A stretch of 64,000 bases of DNA from an uncultured Flavobacteriales bacterium (lineage in GTDB: Bacteria; Bacteroidota; Bacteroidia; Palsa-965), in contig CALJIF010000062.1 of NCBI GenBank assembly GCA_937974275.1, positions 1 to 64,000 of the forward strand. The letters are read 5' to 3'. The notes under the pieces were generated by a model. That model was not told the DNA's origin and did not search any database. It saw nothing but the letters and a program-made list of their open reading frames with translations. Positions within the stretch are counted from its first letter, which is position 1. Each line of letters starts with the position of its first letter. Shown in pieces: positions 43,967 to 53,523 of this stretch. The position numbers and the translations under genes are program-made.

Positions 43967-45124
43967 ATGAAAGATTCTTCAAAATACGGTTTTGGCACAC
44001 GTGCCATTCATGCGGGTCAGGAGCCTGATCCTTCCACCGGCGCAATCATGACGCCTATTTATCAAACGTCAACGTACGTACAGGAATCGCCCGGTACGCA
44101 CAAGGGATATGCGTATGCACGGGGTAAAAATCCGACACGTGTAGCGTTAGAAAAATGTATTGCAGCGTTGGAAGGTGCAGAATACGGTTTGTGTTTTTCT
44201 TCCGGCATGGGCGCTATGGATGCGGTATGCAAGTTGTTGCGTCCCGGTGATGAAGTAATTACCGGTGATGATTTATATGGTGGTTCATACCGCATGTTTA
44301 CGAAAGTATTTGCGCATTATGGCATTAAGTTTCATTTCGTGAATATGACGGATGCGGAGAATATTCGAAACTATATCAATGCCAATACAAAATTGATATG
44401 GGCTGAAACACCTACCAATCCTACGATGCAGATCATCGACATTGAAGCTTGTGCAAAAATTGCAAAAGAACATAAGTTGATTCTTGCAGTAGACAATACG
44501 TTTGCTTCTCCGTACTTACAGAACCCGTTGGCGCTTGGTGCCGATATTGTGATGCATTCGGTAACGAAATATTTGGGCGGGCATAGTGATGTTGTGATGG
44601 GTGCATTGGTAACTTCCGACAAAGACTTGTACGAGCAACTCGCTTTTATTTTAAACAGTTGCGGTGCTAATCCGGGTCCGATGGATTCCTTTTTAGTGTT
44701 GCGCGGAATTAAAACGCTTCATGTTCGAATGGATCGTCATTGTCAGAACGGGCGAAGGATTGCGGAGTTTTTGCAAGGTCATCCCCGCATCGAAAAAGTA
44801 TATTGGCCGGGATTCGAAACTCATCCGAATCATCACATCGCTAAAAAGCAGATGAAAGATTTCGGGGGAATGATTTCCATTGTTCTGAAAGGTGCCGATT
44901 TAAAAGAGACGTTTAGAATTGCATCTTCATTTAAAGTGTTTTCGTTAGCGGAATCTTTGGGTGGCGTGGAGTCCCTGATCAATCATCCTGCTACCATGAC
45001 GCATGCATCTATTCCGAAAGAAGAACGCGAGCGAGTAGGTGTAGTGGATAATCTGTTGCGTTTAAGCGTAGGTATCGAAAATATTGAAGATCTTATTTCA
45101 GACTTACATAATGCTTTAAAATAG
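43967..45124 (+). CDS. metB: Trans-sulfuration PLP enzyme (cystathionine gamma-synthase/lyase type)
   Basis: The protein has 385 residues. It is a Cys/Met-metabolism PLP enzyme. The PLP lysine lies in HSVTKYLGGHSD, with the aspartate in VDNTFASPYLQNP and the substrate-binding YAYARGKNPTR. Motifs alone do not separate cystathionine gamma-synthase (methionine direction) from gamma-lyase (cysteine direction), so the symbol metB is provisional. It has its own strong terminator and an ArsC-like redox gene divergent upstream. Confidence 0.93.
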   Translation: MKDSSKYGFGTRAIHAGQEPDPSTGAIMTPIYQTSTYVQESPGTHKGYAYARGKNPTRVALEKCIAALEGAEYGLCFSSGMGAMDAVCKLLRPGDEVITGDDLYGGSYRMFTKVFAHYGIKFHFVNMTDAENIRNYINANTKLIWAETPTNPTMQIIDIEACAKIAKEHKLILAVDNTFASPYLQNPLALGADIVMHSVTKYLGGHSDVVMGALVTSDKDLYEQLAFILNSCGANPGPMDSFLVLRGIKTLHVRMDRHCQNGRRIAEFLQGHPRIEKVYWPGFETHPNHHIAKKQMKDFGGMISIVLKGADLKETFRIASSFKVFSLAESLGGVESLINHPATMTHASIPKEERERVGVVDNLLRLSVGIENIEDLISDLHNALK

Positions 45125-45146
45125 AGATCCTTATAAGCGTCTATTC

Positions 45147-45180
45147 ATGACACGAATCTTCCGGTTCGTGTCATTTTGTT
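45147..45180 (+). terminator. Rho-independent terminator
   Basis: A 10-base stem ATGACACGAA/TTCGTGTCAT with an 8-base loop and a following T-rich stretch, 22 bases after the trans-sulfuration gene. Confidence 0.88.
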
Positions 45181-45344
45181 TTTAGTCGCGTCATGACCGG
45201 CTGTAGTATTGCGCTGTCGATAATGAGTTACCAGTACATGTTACGCATATCGATGAAATCATACCACTTATCGATTGTTGTGTGATTGCTGTAACATATT
45301 TAAACCCTTTGGTGTCTCACGACCAAATATGCAAGATCAGACCC

Positions 45345-46097
45345 ATGAAAACGCTACCCGCTTTAATTACATTGAATTCGTTTATCCTGCGAACGCTGTG
45401 TTGCCTAATCGCGATGACAATAATCGGAGTTTCGGACGCACAGGCACAATTACAAAACTCAGGTGATAACCGCTCGTTCTCTGTAGTTGCGGTTGGCGGC
45501 AAAAAGACGCATTATCCGATGTTTATGCTGGAAGGATCACTCGGAAATTATGCTCTTGCTTTTGGAATTGGAGGCGGTTACATGGGTTGGGATCGTCAGA
45601 CTGCTCGGTACGGCTCTGCAACGTACGATAAAGACATGGTGAAAGTACTAACGAGCGTTTCTTTGGTGGACGCCCCCAACAGACTTGGACCGGATACCTA
45701 TATGTCAGGAACATTCAGTCGTTATTTCGGTGTTACCGCAAGAGGCGGAGTTCGTTATTATTTTGATCGTCAGCCATACAGAGACAGACTTACAGGATTG
45801 TATGCAGGTCTGGATGTGTCATTAAGTAAAATATACGAGGATCAGGAAATAACATACAAGGCTAAAGTGGGTAATCAGACTTGGACTATTGCAGGTCGGA
45901 ATGAATTCTTCGCTTTAGGTACTGCAGTAAAAGTTGGTTACAATTGGTTTCCCGGTAAAAGCGAGTGTTTTTACTTAAATATGGCAGTTGCCCGACCATT
46001 CTACATTCCGTTTCAGGAAGAGATTAACATATTCAGTCCGTTTACGGCGTCCACCTGGGAGTTTGAAGTGGGATTCGGATTTCGCATCAAATCCTGA
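45345..46097 (+). CDS. Secreted or outer-membrane protein of unknown function
   Basis: The protein has 250 residues from the ATG at 45345; an earlier in-frame start would add 21 residues before the signal sequence. The N-terminus (MKTLPALITLNSFILRTL, then SDAQA) fits a signal peptide. Strand-rich segments (FMLEGSLGNYALAFGIGGGY, GVRYYFDRQPYRDRLTGLYAGLDV, FEVGFGFRIKS at the end) suggest an outer-membrane beta-barrel. No family is recognised. Confidence 0.78.
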   Translation: MKTLPALITLNSFILRTLCCLIAMTIIGVSDAQAQLQNSGDNRSFSVVAVGGKKTHYPMFMLEGSLGNYALAFGIGGGYMGWDRQTARYGSATYDKDMVKVLTSVSLVDAPNRLGPDTYMSGTFSRYFGVTARGGVRYYFDRQPYRDRLTGLYAGLDVSLSKIYEDQEITYKAKVGNQTWTIAGRNEFFALGTAVKVGYNWFPGKSECFYLNMAVARPFYIPFQEEINIFSPFTASTWEFEVGFGFRIKS

Positions 46098-46162
46098 ACG
46101 GACTAATTTACACTACAACATCAGCCTTATAACTACACTTTGCGTTTTGCATTTTTGTATTG

Positions 46163-46903
46163 ATGCGAACCAAAGTTTTTATTACCGGTACTTCAAGTGG
46201 CATCGGCTTATCGATTGCAGAGCGATTGTTGCGGAGCGATGCGTATGAGGTCGTTGGTATTGGCAGACGACATACAATCAACCATCCACGTTATATCCCC
46301 GTTCAAGTTGATCTGAGTGACTTCGACGCGGTGAAGTCAATTGTTTTTGAAGCCGATTCACGTTTCAATAGAATCGTCTTAATCAACAATGCCGGCAGGA
46401 TTGGAGCAATTCAACGTGTCGGATCTTTGTCTGATGATGATATTGATGAAACCGTTCAGTTGAATCTCACGGCTGTTATTCAACTCACTAACGCCTTTCT
46501 GAGTGCTTTCGGTTTCCAGGACAAGCGCCAACAAATCATCCTAAACATAAGTTCCGGCGCAGGTAAGAATCCAATCGATGCCTGGAGTGTTTATTGTGCG
46601 ACTAAAGCAGGTTTGGATATGTTTACGAGGTGTGTCCGCGAGGAATTAAATGTCTTGAATCAACACCATATTTACGCGTTTTCTGTTGCTCCCGGAGTAG
46701 TGGATACGCCCATGCAGCAGCACATTCGAGCTTCAACCGAAGCAAATTTCAGCAGGTTAGAGTATTTCCAAAATCTGCATCGGGATGGACAATTATTGCC
46801 GACGGACTTGATTTCGCAAAAAGTACACCTTATCTTAGAAGATCCGAAGCAGGTTGGGGAGGAAGTTGTCTTCTCGTTGAAGGACTTCGGAATTAAAAAG
46901 TAA
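46163..46903 (+). CDS. Short-chain dehydrogenase/reductase
   Basis: The protein has 246 residues with a classical SDR layout: NAD(P) loop TGTSSGIGLS, NNAG (in INNAGRIGA), catalytic Ser in NISSGAGKN and YxxxK in YCATKAG. The substrate is unknown; the closest-looking relatives in pipelines are sepiapterin-reductase-like SDRs, which this one resembles in the GVVDTPMQQHIR region. The ATG at 46163 is preferred to the TTG just before it. It lies 30 bases before the metalloprotease gene. Confidence 0.92.
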   Translation: MRTKVFITGTSSGIGLSIAERLLRSDAYEVVGIGRRHTINHPRYIPVQVDLSDFDAVKSIVFEADSRFNRIVLINNAGRIGAIQRVGSLSDDDIDETVQLNLTAVIQLTNAFLSAFGFQDKRQQIILNISSGAGKNPIDAWSVYCATKAGLDMFTRCVREELNVLNQHHIYAFSVAPGVVDTPMQQHIRASTEANFSRLEYFQNLHRDGQLLPTDLISQKVHLILEDPKQVGEEVVFSLKDFGIKK

Positions 46904-46932
46904 ACAACAAGCACATCAATAAAATCCGAAAC

Positions 46933-49050
46933 ATGAAACGGAAAATTACATCTCTGTTTGTCTGGGCGGCCGCATTATTTACAGTGGTTTCCGGATACGC
47001 ACAACATCAAGATCACGGGTATTTCCAGTGTGGTACTGATCAACAACAAGCAAAGGCGTTCGCTGAAAATCCTCAATTAAAGGCTGATTGGGAAGCACGT
47101 GAAGCGCAGGAAATTTTGCGCGACCAGCAAGATTTTGCGAATAACTACGGTCGTAACGAACGCAATAGCGTGTCGGTACAATCACCGCCAACGTACATCA
47201 TTCCGGTGGTGTTCCATGTCATCCACGATTATGGAACTGAAAATATTTCTGATGCGCAGATTTTGGATCAGATGCGAATTCTGAATGAAGACTTTCGCAA
47301 GTTGAATGCAGATACTGCATCCATCGTGTCTCAGTTTGTCGGTATTGCAGACGATTCGGAGATTGAATTTCGTTTAGCGAATATTGATCCGAACGGTAAC
47401 TGTACCAATGGTATTGATCGTATTGCAAGTATGGAAACATATATTGGTGATGACGGTTCCAAGTTAAACTCATGGCCTCGTAATCGCTACCTGAACGTTT
47501 GGGTGGTTCGCACTATTTCCAGCGGCGCAGCAGGATATGCTTATTTACCGGGCGGAGCACCGACAGCAGCGGTTGACGGTATCATCATTTTATCAACTTA
47601 TGTAGGCAGCATTGGTACAGGCAATCCAACAACGGCACGTGCCTTGACCCACGAAATCGGGCACTTCCTGAATTTGCAGCATACCTGGGGAAGTACCAAC
47701 AATCCAAATGTAGCTTGCGGAAATGATGGTGTTTCGGACACGCCGGTAACTAAAGGTTGGACCTCATGTAATTTGACGAGCAACGCAATTTGTACCGCGA
47801 ATGTGCAGGAGAACGTACAAAACTTCATGGATTACTCCTATTGTTATCGCATGTTTACTGCGGGGCAGTGCACTCGTATGCGCGCTGCGTTGAACAATAG
47901 CGCCGGACAGCGTAATCAGTTGTCAACTGCAACAACACATACAGCAACCGGAATTCTTAACAACCCGCCTAACACTTGCGCACCAAAGGCTGATTTCACG
48001 CCAGTTGATAAGCGTTTCGTTTGTGAAGGTGGTTCTGTAACATTTAGTGATCTGGCGTGGAATGGACCGGTAACCTCATGGAGCTGGCAATTCCCGGGTG
48101 GTACACCGTCAACGTCTACCGACTCTATTCCAACCGTGCAATATAACACAGCCGGTAGTTATGCGGTTACTTTGACTGTTTCTAATGCAGCGGGAAGTAA
48201 TTCAATTACAAGAACTGCTCATGTGGTAGTTTCTCCGACAACAGCGCAGTATTCTGCATCACCGTATACCGAAGGATTTGAAAATGCAACCAACGTAACT
48301 CAGGATTGGTTTATCATCAATCCGCAAGGTAATGGTTGGGTGCGCTCTACTACAACAGCCGCAACAGGTTCGGCATGTATGCGTTTAGATAACACAACAG
48401 CCATGTTAGGTACCATGGATGAAATGATGAGCCCTTCTCTTAATCTTTCTGCAATTGGAGCTACAAGCATGACATTCAAGGTTGCTTATGCGCAACGTCA
48501 AACCGGGGATGCCGATAAATTACGTGTATTGGTTTCAACAGATTGCGGTGCTACTTGGAGTCAACGTTATTCAAAGACGGGCGCAACACTCAGTACAGCA
48601 AATGCGACTACTGCGGCATATGTACCTACTGCAGCTCAGTGGCGCACAGAAACAGTGACGTTTACATCAGCTATGCAAAATGCTGCGAACATTCGTATCA
48701 AGTTTGAATTTACAAGTGATGGCGGTAATGATATCTGGATTGATGACATCAACCTGAATGCGCCAACTTCTGTAAATGCACCGGAAGCAGGTGTAAATGA
48801 ATTCAGCGTGTTCCCGAATCCTACCAACGACAACACGATGATTGCTTTCAACTTAGAGAACCAGGAGAACTTGCAAATTCGTGTGTTGGATATGACCGGC
48901 CGCGAAGTATTGAACGTATTCAATGGTTCAATGGCAGCAGGTAATCATCAAATTCCGCTTAACGTGAATACACTAAGTGCAGGTACTTATTTCATCCGCG
49001 TTGAAATGAATGACGGACGAGCGGTAACACAGAAGTTACTGGTACAGTAA
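46933..49050 (+). CDS. Secreted M43-family metalloprotease with PKD, choice-of-anchor-like and T9SS domains
   Basis: The protein has 705 residues. After the signal peptide (MKRKITSLFVWAAALFTVVSG) comes a prodomain, then a zinc protease domain of the pappalysin/cytophagalysin type: HEIGHFLNLQH with ligands H240, H244 and H250 and catalytic E241, and a Met-turn in NFMDYSYC. A PKD domain (DFTPVDKRF, SWQFPGGTPS, YAVTLTVSNAAG) follows. A MAM/choice-of-anchor-J-like domain comes next (GFENATNVTQDWFI, IWIDDINL), and then a type A T9SS sorting domain (VFPNPTNDNTMIAF, LDMTGREVL, GTYFIRVE). It would digest extracellular protein or process surface proteins. Confidence 0.95.
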   Translation: MKRKITSLFVWAAALFTVVSGYAQHQDHGYFQCGTDQQQAKAFAENPQLKADWEAREAQEILRDQQDFANNYGRNERNSVSVQSPPTYIIPVVFHVIHDYGTENISDAQILDQMRILNEDFRKLNADTASIVSQFVGIADDSEIEFRLANIDPNGNCTNGIDRIASMETYIGDDGSKLNSWPRNRYLNVWVVRTISSGAAGYAYLPGGAPTAAVDGIIILSTYVGSIGTGNPTTARALTHEIGHFLNLQHTWGSTNNPNVACGNDGVSDTPVTKGWTSCNLTSNAICTANVQENVQNFMDYSYCYRMFTAGQCTRMRAALNNSAGQRNQLSTATTHTATGILNNPPNTCAPKADFTPVDKRFVCEGGSVTFSDLAWNGPVTSWSWQFPGGTPSTSTDSIPTVQYNTAGSYAVTLTVSNAAGSNSITRTAHVVVSPTTAQYSASPYTEGFENATNVTQDWFIINPQGNGWVRSTTTAATGSACMRLDNTTAMLGTMDEMMSPSLNLSAIGATSMTFKVAYAQRQTGDADKLRVLVSTDCGATWSQRYSKTGATLSTANATTAAYVPTAAQWRTETVTFTSAMQNAANIRIKFEFTSDGGNDIWIDDINLNAPTSVNAPEAGVNEFSVFPNPTNDNTMIAFNLENQENLQIRVLDMTGREVLNVFNGSMAAGNHQIPLNVNTLSAGTYFIRVEMNDGRAVTQKLLVQ

Positions 49051-49062
49051 AGTACAAAACAT

Positions 49063-49098
49063 AAAAAGGGTGGTCATAATTACATGACCACCCTTTTT
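49063..49098. terminator. Bidirectional terminator
   Basis: AAAAAGGGTGGTCAT pairs with ATGACCACCCTTTTT around a 6-base loop. It has A- and T-runs at both ends, so it stops both the metalloprotease gene and the convergent gene at 49113. Confidence 0.92.
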
Positions 49099-49112
49099 TT
49101 ATGCTGTAAAAA

Positions 49113-49556
49113 TTATTTCGATTTAAATCCTACAAGAATAGATACACATCCTTGCGCTTGTCCGTTACCGCCATCATTCTTGCCCGCAACAACTCGCACT
49201 TTAAGTTCAGTTGTGTTCTTAACACGGAAATCGAAAATGTCGGAATCGTTTTGTTTTTTACTGTCGAAAATCAACTTGCCGGTCATATCGGTAACTTCAA
49301 ACGCCACGTTTTCCAACGTTTCTTCCGCGCAAATCAAGATGCGATAATCCTGACCCGAATAGAACGTCATCACCGATTCGGTTTGACCACCTTCTTTTAA
49401 TACAGTACTTACCGTTTGACCGTTATGAATAAACGGATTGATTTTCGGTACGCACTTTTTCTTGATCCATGTTTTGTTGCACTGCGAGCCCATATCTGCG
49501 GCGGAGGCAAGCACTAAAATGGCGCTAAGAAATATCGTTTTTGTAAAGTGTTTCAT
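49113..49556 (-). CDS. Small secreted protein of unknown function
   Basis: The protein has 147 residues (ATG at 49556; a second ATG two codons upstream is also possible). It has a signal peptide (MKHFTKTIFLSAILVLASA). The mature protein contains four cysteines (SQCNKTW, KKCVPK, ILICAEE, QGCVSIL) that may form disulfides. Its strand pattern (YRILICAEETLENVAFEVTDM, KVRVVAGKN) suggests a small beta-sandwich. No family recognised. The 65 bases upstream carry an inverted repeat. Confidence 0.78.
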   Translation of the reverse strand: MKHFTKTIFLSAILVLASAADMGSQCNKTWIKKKCVPKINPFIHNGQTVSTVLKEGGQTESVMTFYSGQDYRILICAEETLENVAFEVTDMTGKLIFDSKKQNDSDIFDFRVKNTTELKVRVVAGKNDGGNGQAQGCVSILVGFKSK

Positions 49557-49621
49557 ACCCATATTGGCAGTAAATCATAAAACATGCCAATTACTTCTAA
49601 CGCGATGTAGCGTGCAGGGTT

Positions 49622-50515
49622 TCAGTTTTTAGATATGATCCCGTTACGAATTAACGTGATTTTCTCTGTTATTCTATTGAATTCCAGTGAATTAAGTCCG
49701 GAGTTGGTACTTGGTGCATCTTCGCCCAATACGGTAATTCCTGTCGACGAATCTTGTGTAATAGTAGTTGGAGTCGCTGCCTGAGCCGGGATTAAATCGA
49801 AAATTTGACGCAATTCTCGTAATTCCGTCAATAATTGCTGCCCTTCCACAGAAGTTAATTTTTCCATCATGGCAATCAACTTCGATAGGGAGTAGCGTTG
49901 TTCCGCAATACGAACACGAATCTCCGTGTTGTTTGTTTTCTCGGCAATCTTACATGCCAGATACAATCCTTCTATCCATCCTCCTGCAATCATGAACGTG
50001 GAAGCCTCGCCCTGATTATTATCTCGCAACAATCCGTCGCAATCGGAATAAGCATCTGTGATCAAACTTAAAACGGAATCGCGGTTATTAATATTATTTT
50101 CCAAACGTGTTTTACGATCGTCGCTAAATGCTGCAGTAACGTGAAGTGCGTCCGCAAGTTTACGCGTGCATTCCATGTACTTCATCGTTTCGTTGGTTTG
50201 ATTAAAGATGCCTGCGAATGCCAAATCTGCGCCATAAACACCGAGGTTGAGCGCTGCCGCCGCAGTTGAAGTATAGCGGGAAACCAACTCCTTTTTGTTA
50301 GGCAACCCCATGTCATAATCTGCGCCCGCTTGTTTCAGCAACTCTGCAGTTTCAATTGGAGACGGAATATAAATGAGAACATTCTCGGCCGTTACAGCAT
50401 TGTCACCGGGCACCGACAAAGAATCGCCGGAACCTTCACTCACTGCGCTATTCTCACAACTCCATGAAAACATGGAAAAGCAGAATACGATTATTATAGT
50501 GCGCGAGTAATTCAT
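49622..50515 (-). CDS. Lipoprotein of unknown function
   Basis: The protein has 297 residues with a lipobox (SMFSWSC, Cys20) and a Ser/Gly linker. The long helical mature part (YMECTRKLADALHVTAAF, LENNINNRDSVLSLITDAY) suggests an all-alpha outer-membrane-facing lipoprotein. No family is recognised. A TATCTTTA element (50523-50530, last base off consensus) lies 7 bases before the ATG. Confidence 0.82.
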   Translation of the reverse strand: MNYSRTIIIVFCFSMFSWSCENSAVSEGSGDSLSVPGDNAVTAENVLIYIPSPIETAELLKQAGADYDMGLPNKKELVSRYTSTAAAALNLGVYGADLAFAGIFNQTNETMKYMECTRKLADALHVTAAFSDDRKTRLENNINNRDSVLSLITDAYSDCDGLLRDNNQGEASTFMIAGGWIEGLYLACKIAEKTNNTEIRVRIAEQRYSLSKLIAMMEKLTSVEGQQLLTELRELRQIFDLIPAQAATPTTITQDSSTGITVLGEDAPSTNSGLNSLEFNRITEKITLIRNGIISKN

Positions 50516-50605
50516 GGAGCGGTAAAGATACTTAAGTCATACGGGAAGGGCGCTCCTTTTGTTGCCGATAACTTTTATTTTTCTCAACAATTTATCGACG
50601 TTGCA

Positions 50606-53416
50606 CTAATGTGCTTCCAGCCAGTTTTTACCGGTTCCCATACCCACTTCAATGGGAACGTCCATCGTTAATGCATTTCGCATTCCATCTTCAATTAAAG
50701 GTTTCACGCGATCAACTTCCGTCAGCGGCACATCAAATACTAATTCATCATGCACTTGCAACAACATTTTTGTTTTGAATCCACCTTCTTTCAATTCACG
50801 ATGAATACGAATCATTGCCAGCTTGATCATATCAGCAGCACTGCCTTGAATGGGTGCATTGATCGCGTTACGCTCAGCGAATCCGCGAACAACCGCATTT
50901 GCAGAATTAATATCGCGTAAGTAACGCCGTCTTCCTAAAATGGTTTCCACATAACCGTGTTCTTTTGCAAAAGCAATCTGTCCATCCATGTATTCTTTAA
51001 TCGCAGGATATTGCATCGAATACTGGCCAATAATTTCTTGTGCTTCTTTTCTCGGAATATTCAAACGTTCCGCCAAACCGAATGCAGAGATGCCATAGAT
51101 AATTCCAAAGTTCACCATCTTGGCATTACGACGCATATCGGATGTAACGGCTTCCAATTCTACACCATAAACGCGTGCAGCTGTTGCAGCGTGAATATCG
51201 TGTCCGCTTTTGAACGCTTCAATCATGTTGTGCTCTTTACTCAAAGAAGCAATGATGCGCAATTCGATCTGCGAATAATCTGCGGAAAGTAAAACATGAT
51301 TTTCATCGCGCGCAATAAATGCCCGACGGATCTCACGACCTTTCGATGTGCGAATCGGAATATTTTGCAAGTTGGGATTATCGGAACTCAAACGTCCGGT
51401 TGCTGCAACAACCTGATTAAAACTGGTGTGTACGCGCCCCGTTGCCGGATTTACCATGAGTGGCAGTGCATCGACGTACGTGTTTTTTAATTTCACAACT
51501 TCACGGTATTCCAATATTTTGTTGATGATCGGATGCTTACCTGCGAGCTTTTGCAAGATATCTTCACCGGTAGCGTATTGTCCTGTTTTTGTTTTCTTCG
51601 GTTTCTCTGCAACCTTCAACACTTCAAATAAAATATCGCCAACTTGTTTTGGTGATGATACGTTGAACGGTGTACCGGCCATTTGCTGGATCTCCTGATC
51701 AAGCGCAATAATTTCTTTTTCCAGATCAGCGGAGTAGAGGTGAAGTGCGTCTGTATCTAAACGAATTCCTTCTTGCTCCATCGCAGCCAACACAGGCATC
51801 AGCGGCATTTCTACTTCACGGAATAATTTTTCGGTGCCGCTTTCTTGCAGCATGGGTGCGAACGTTTCTTTCAATTGCCACGTTACATCAGCGTCTTCAG
51901 CGGCGTATGGGGCTATTGCTGACAACGGCACATCACGCATACTTAATTGCGCTTTACCCTTTTTACCGATCAACGTTTCTATGCTCACCGGCTTGTAATG
52001 CAAATATGTTTCAGATAACACATCCATGTTGTGACGCATGTCCGGTTGAATCAGGTAATGCGCGATCATCGTATCAAACATTGAACCGCGCACCTGAATG
52101 CCGTAGCGCATCAGAATATTGTAATCGTACTTAATGTTTTGTCCGACTTTAATTGAGCGATCATTTTCCAATGGCGATTTAAATTCATCCAGTATGTTTT
52201 GCGCTTCATTGCGATCTGCCGGAATTGGGACGTACCAGCCTTCATGCGCTTTCCATGAAAAAGACAAGCCGACAATTTCTGCCGTTAACACATCAAGTCC
52301 TGTTGTTTCAGTGTCGAAAGCAAATGCAAGCTGCGCATTTAAAAGTTGAATAAGTTGATCGCGTTCCGATTTAGTTTGTGCAACATGATACTGATGCGGT
52401 ACGTTATCAATATGCTTCATCAACGGTGTTTCAATCGGTTCAGCTTCTTCCGCTTCAGCACCGGTGTTTCCGAAAATATCCATCTGTCCGGGTTTCGTTT
52501 TTTTAGAAACCGCTGTGGTGTCTTCTTCGGAAGAAGTGTCGCTTATGGTTACTCCCAATAATTGCTGTGCAAGACGACGAAATTCTAATTCATTTAATAC
52601 CTGTTCCAGTTTTTCACGATTGTATTCACGCGCGACTAATTCTTCTTCTACAAAGGGAACGGGTGCATCAATAATAATCGTGGCAAGCTTTTTAGAAAAC
52701 AATGCTTGCTCTTTGTGTTGTTCTACTTTTTCTTTCAGTTTACCTTTCAATTGATCCGTGTTCTGTAAGAGATTTTCAACGGATCCAAATTGTTGTATCA
52801 GAGTAGTTGCCGTTTTTTCTCCAACACCCGGAATGCCCGGAATATTGTCCACCGCATCACCCATTAATCCCAGAATATCAATCACCTGCTCGGGACGCTC
52901 AATTCCATAACGTGCGCACACTTCTGCAACGCCTAATTTTTCAGGAGGTCCGCCTTTGTATCCCGGTTTGTAGATGAAGATGTTGTCGCTCACCAACTGA
53001 CCGTAATCTTTATCGGGTGTCATCATGTATGTAACAAATCCTTTTTTGGAAGCTTCTTTTGCCAATGTTCCAATGATATCATCGGCTTCAAATCCATCCG
53101 ATTTCAGCGTGGTGATATTTAATCCTTCCAGTAAATCGAAAATGTAGGGTAATGAAGCTGCAAGATCTTCCGGCATCTCTTCGCGATTGGCTTTGTATTC
53201 GGTGTATTCGGTATGACGGACTGTTGGTTCCGCGGTGTCGAATACTACAGCAATGTGTGTAGGTTGTTCTTTTTTAATGACGTCGAGTAATGTATTGGTA
53301 AATCCAAATACTGCAGACGTATTTAAACCTTTGGAATTGACACGTGGGTTATTGCTGAATGCGAAATAGGCGCGATAAATAAGAGCGAATGCGTCGAGCA
53401 GAAATAATTTTTTCAT
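50606..53416 (-). CDS. polA: DNA polymerase I
   Basis: The protein has 936 residues with all three domains. The N-terminal 5'-nuclease (FLLDAFALIYRAYFAF, GDAVDNIPGIPGVGEKTA) is present. The 3'-5' proofreading domain keeps its acidic residues: D368 and E370 in DTETTGLD, then KYDYNIL and YAAEDAD. So it should proofread, unlike the degenerate domain of some Pol I. The polymerase domain has motif A (ADYSQIELRI), motif B (NFGIIYGISAFGL) and motif C (VHDELVFD). It fills gaps and removes RNA primers in replication and repair. It is a single-gene unit. Confidence 0.98.
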   Translation of the reverse strand: MKKLFLLDAFALIYRAYFAFSNNPRVNSKGLNTSAVFGFTNTLLDVIKKEQPTHIAVVFDTAEPTVRHTEYTEYKANREEMPEDLAASLPYIFDLLEGLNITTLKSDGFEADDIIGTLAKEASKKGFVTYMMTPDKDYGQLVSDNIFIYKPGYKGGPPEKLGVAEVCARYGIERPEQVIDILGLMGDAVDNIPGIPGVGEKTATTLIQQFGSVENLLQNTDQLKGKLKEKVEQHKEQALFSKKLATIIIDAPVPFVEEELVAREYNREKLEQVLNELEFRRLAQQLLGVTISDTSSEEDTTAVSKKTKPGQMDIFGNTGAEAEEAEPIETPLMKHIDNVPHQYHVAQTKSERDQLIQLLNAQLAFAFDTETTGLDVLTAEIVGLSFSWKAHEGWYVPIPADRNEAQNILDEFKSPLENDRSIKVGQNIKYDYNILMRYGIQVRGSMFDTMIAHYLIQPDMRHNMDVLSETYLHYKPVSIETLIGKKGKAQLSMRDVPLSAIAPYAAEDADVTWQLKETFAPMLQESGTEKLFREVEMPLMPVLAAMEQEGIRLDTDALHLYSADLEKEIIALDQEIQQMAGTPFNVSSPKQVGDILFEVLKVAEKPKKTKTGQYATGEDILQKLAGKHPIINKILEYREVVKLKNTYVDALPLMVNPATGRVHTSFNQVVAATGRLSSDNPNLQNIPIRTSKGREIRRAFIARDENHVLLSADYSQIELRIIASLSKEHNMIEAFKSGHDIHAATAARVYGVELEAVTSDMRRNAKMVNFGIIYGISAFGLAERLNIPRKEAQEIIGQYSMQYPAIKEYMDGQIAFAKEHGYVETILGRRRYLRDINSANAVVRGFAERNAINAPIQGSAADMIKLAMIRIHRELKEGGFKTKMLLQVHDELVFDVPLTEVDRVKPLIEDGMRNALTMDVPIEVGMGTGKNWLEAH

Positions 53417-53467
53417 GCGAAATATTTTGAACTAAAATACAGTTTTACGAGCCGGCTAAAAACCAGA

Positions 53468-53495
53468 CGGCCCGGGCATTTCTGCTCCCGGGCCG
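53468..53495 (-). terminator. GC-rich terminator stem-loop
   Basis: CGGCCCGGG and CCCGGGCCG form a 9-bp all-GC stem with a 10-base loop, followed on the minus strand by a short T-run (GGTTTTTAG). It lies between the secreted-protein gene at 53524 and polA. Confidence 0.8.
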
Positions 53496-53523
53496 CCGGC
53501 GGAAACTACTACTAAGGGAAATC

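Noticed and set aside
43988..44010. TGGCAC-containing palindrome resembling a sigma-54 half site
   Set aside because: It lies inside the trans-sulfuration coding region and has no TTGC at the required distance.
53417..53523. GC-rich inverted repeat as a mobile-element end
   Set aside because: It is a simple hairpin followed by a T-run right after a gene's stop, has no partner repeat or transposase, and fits a terminator.
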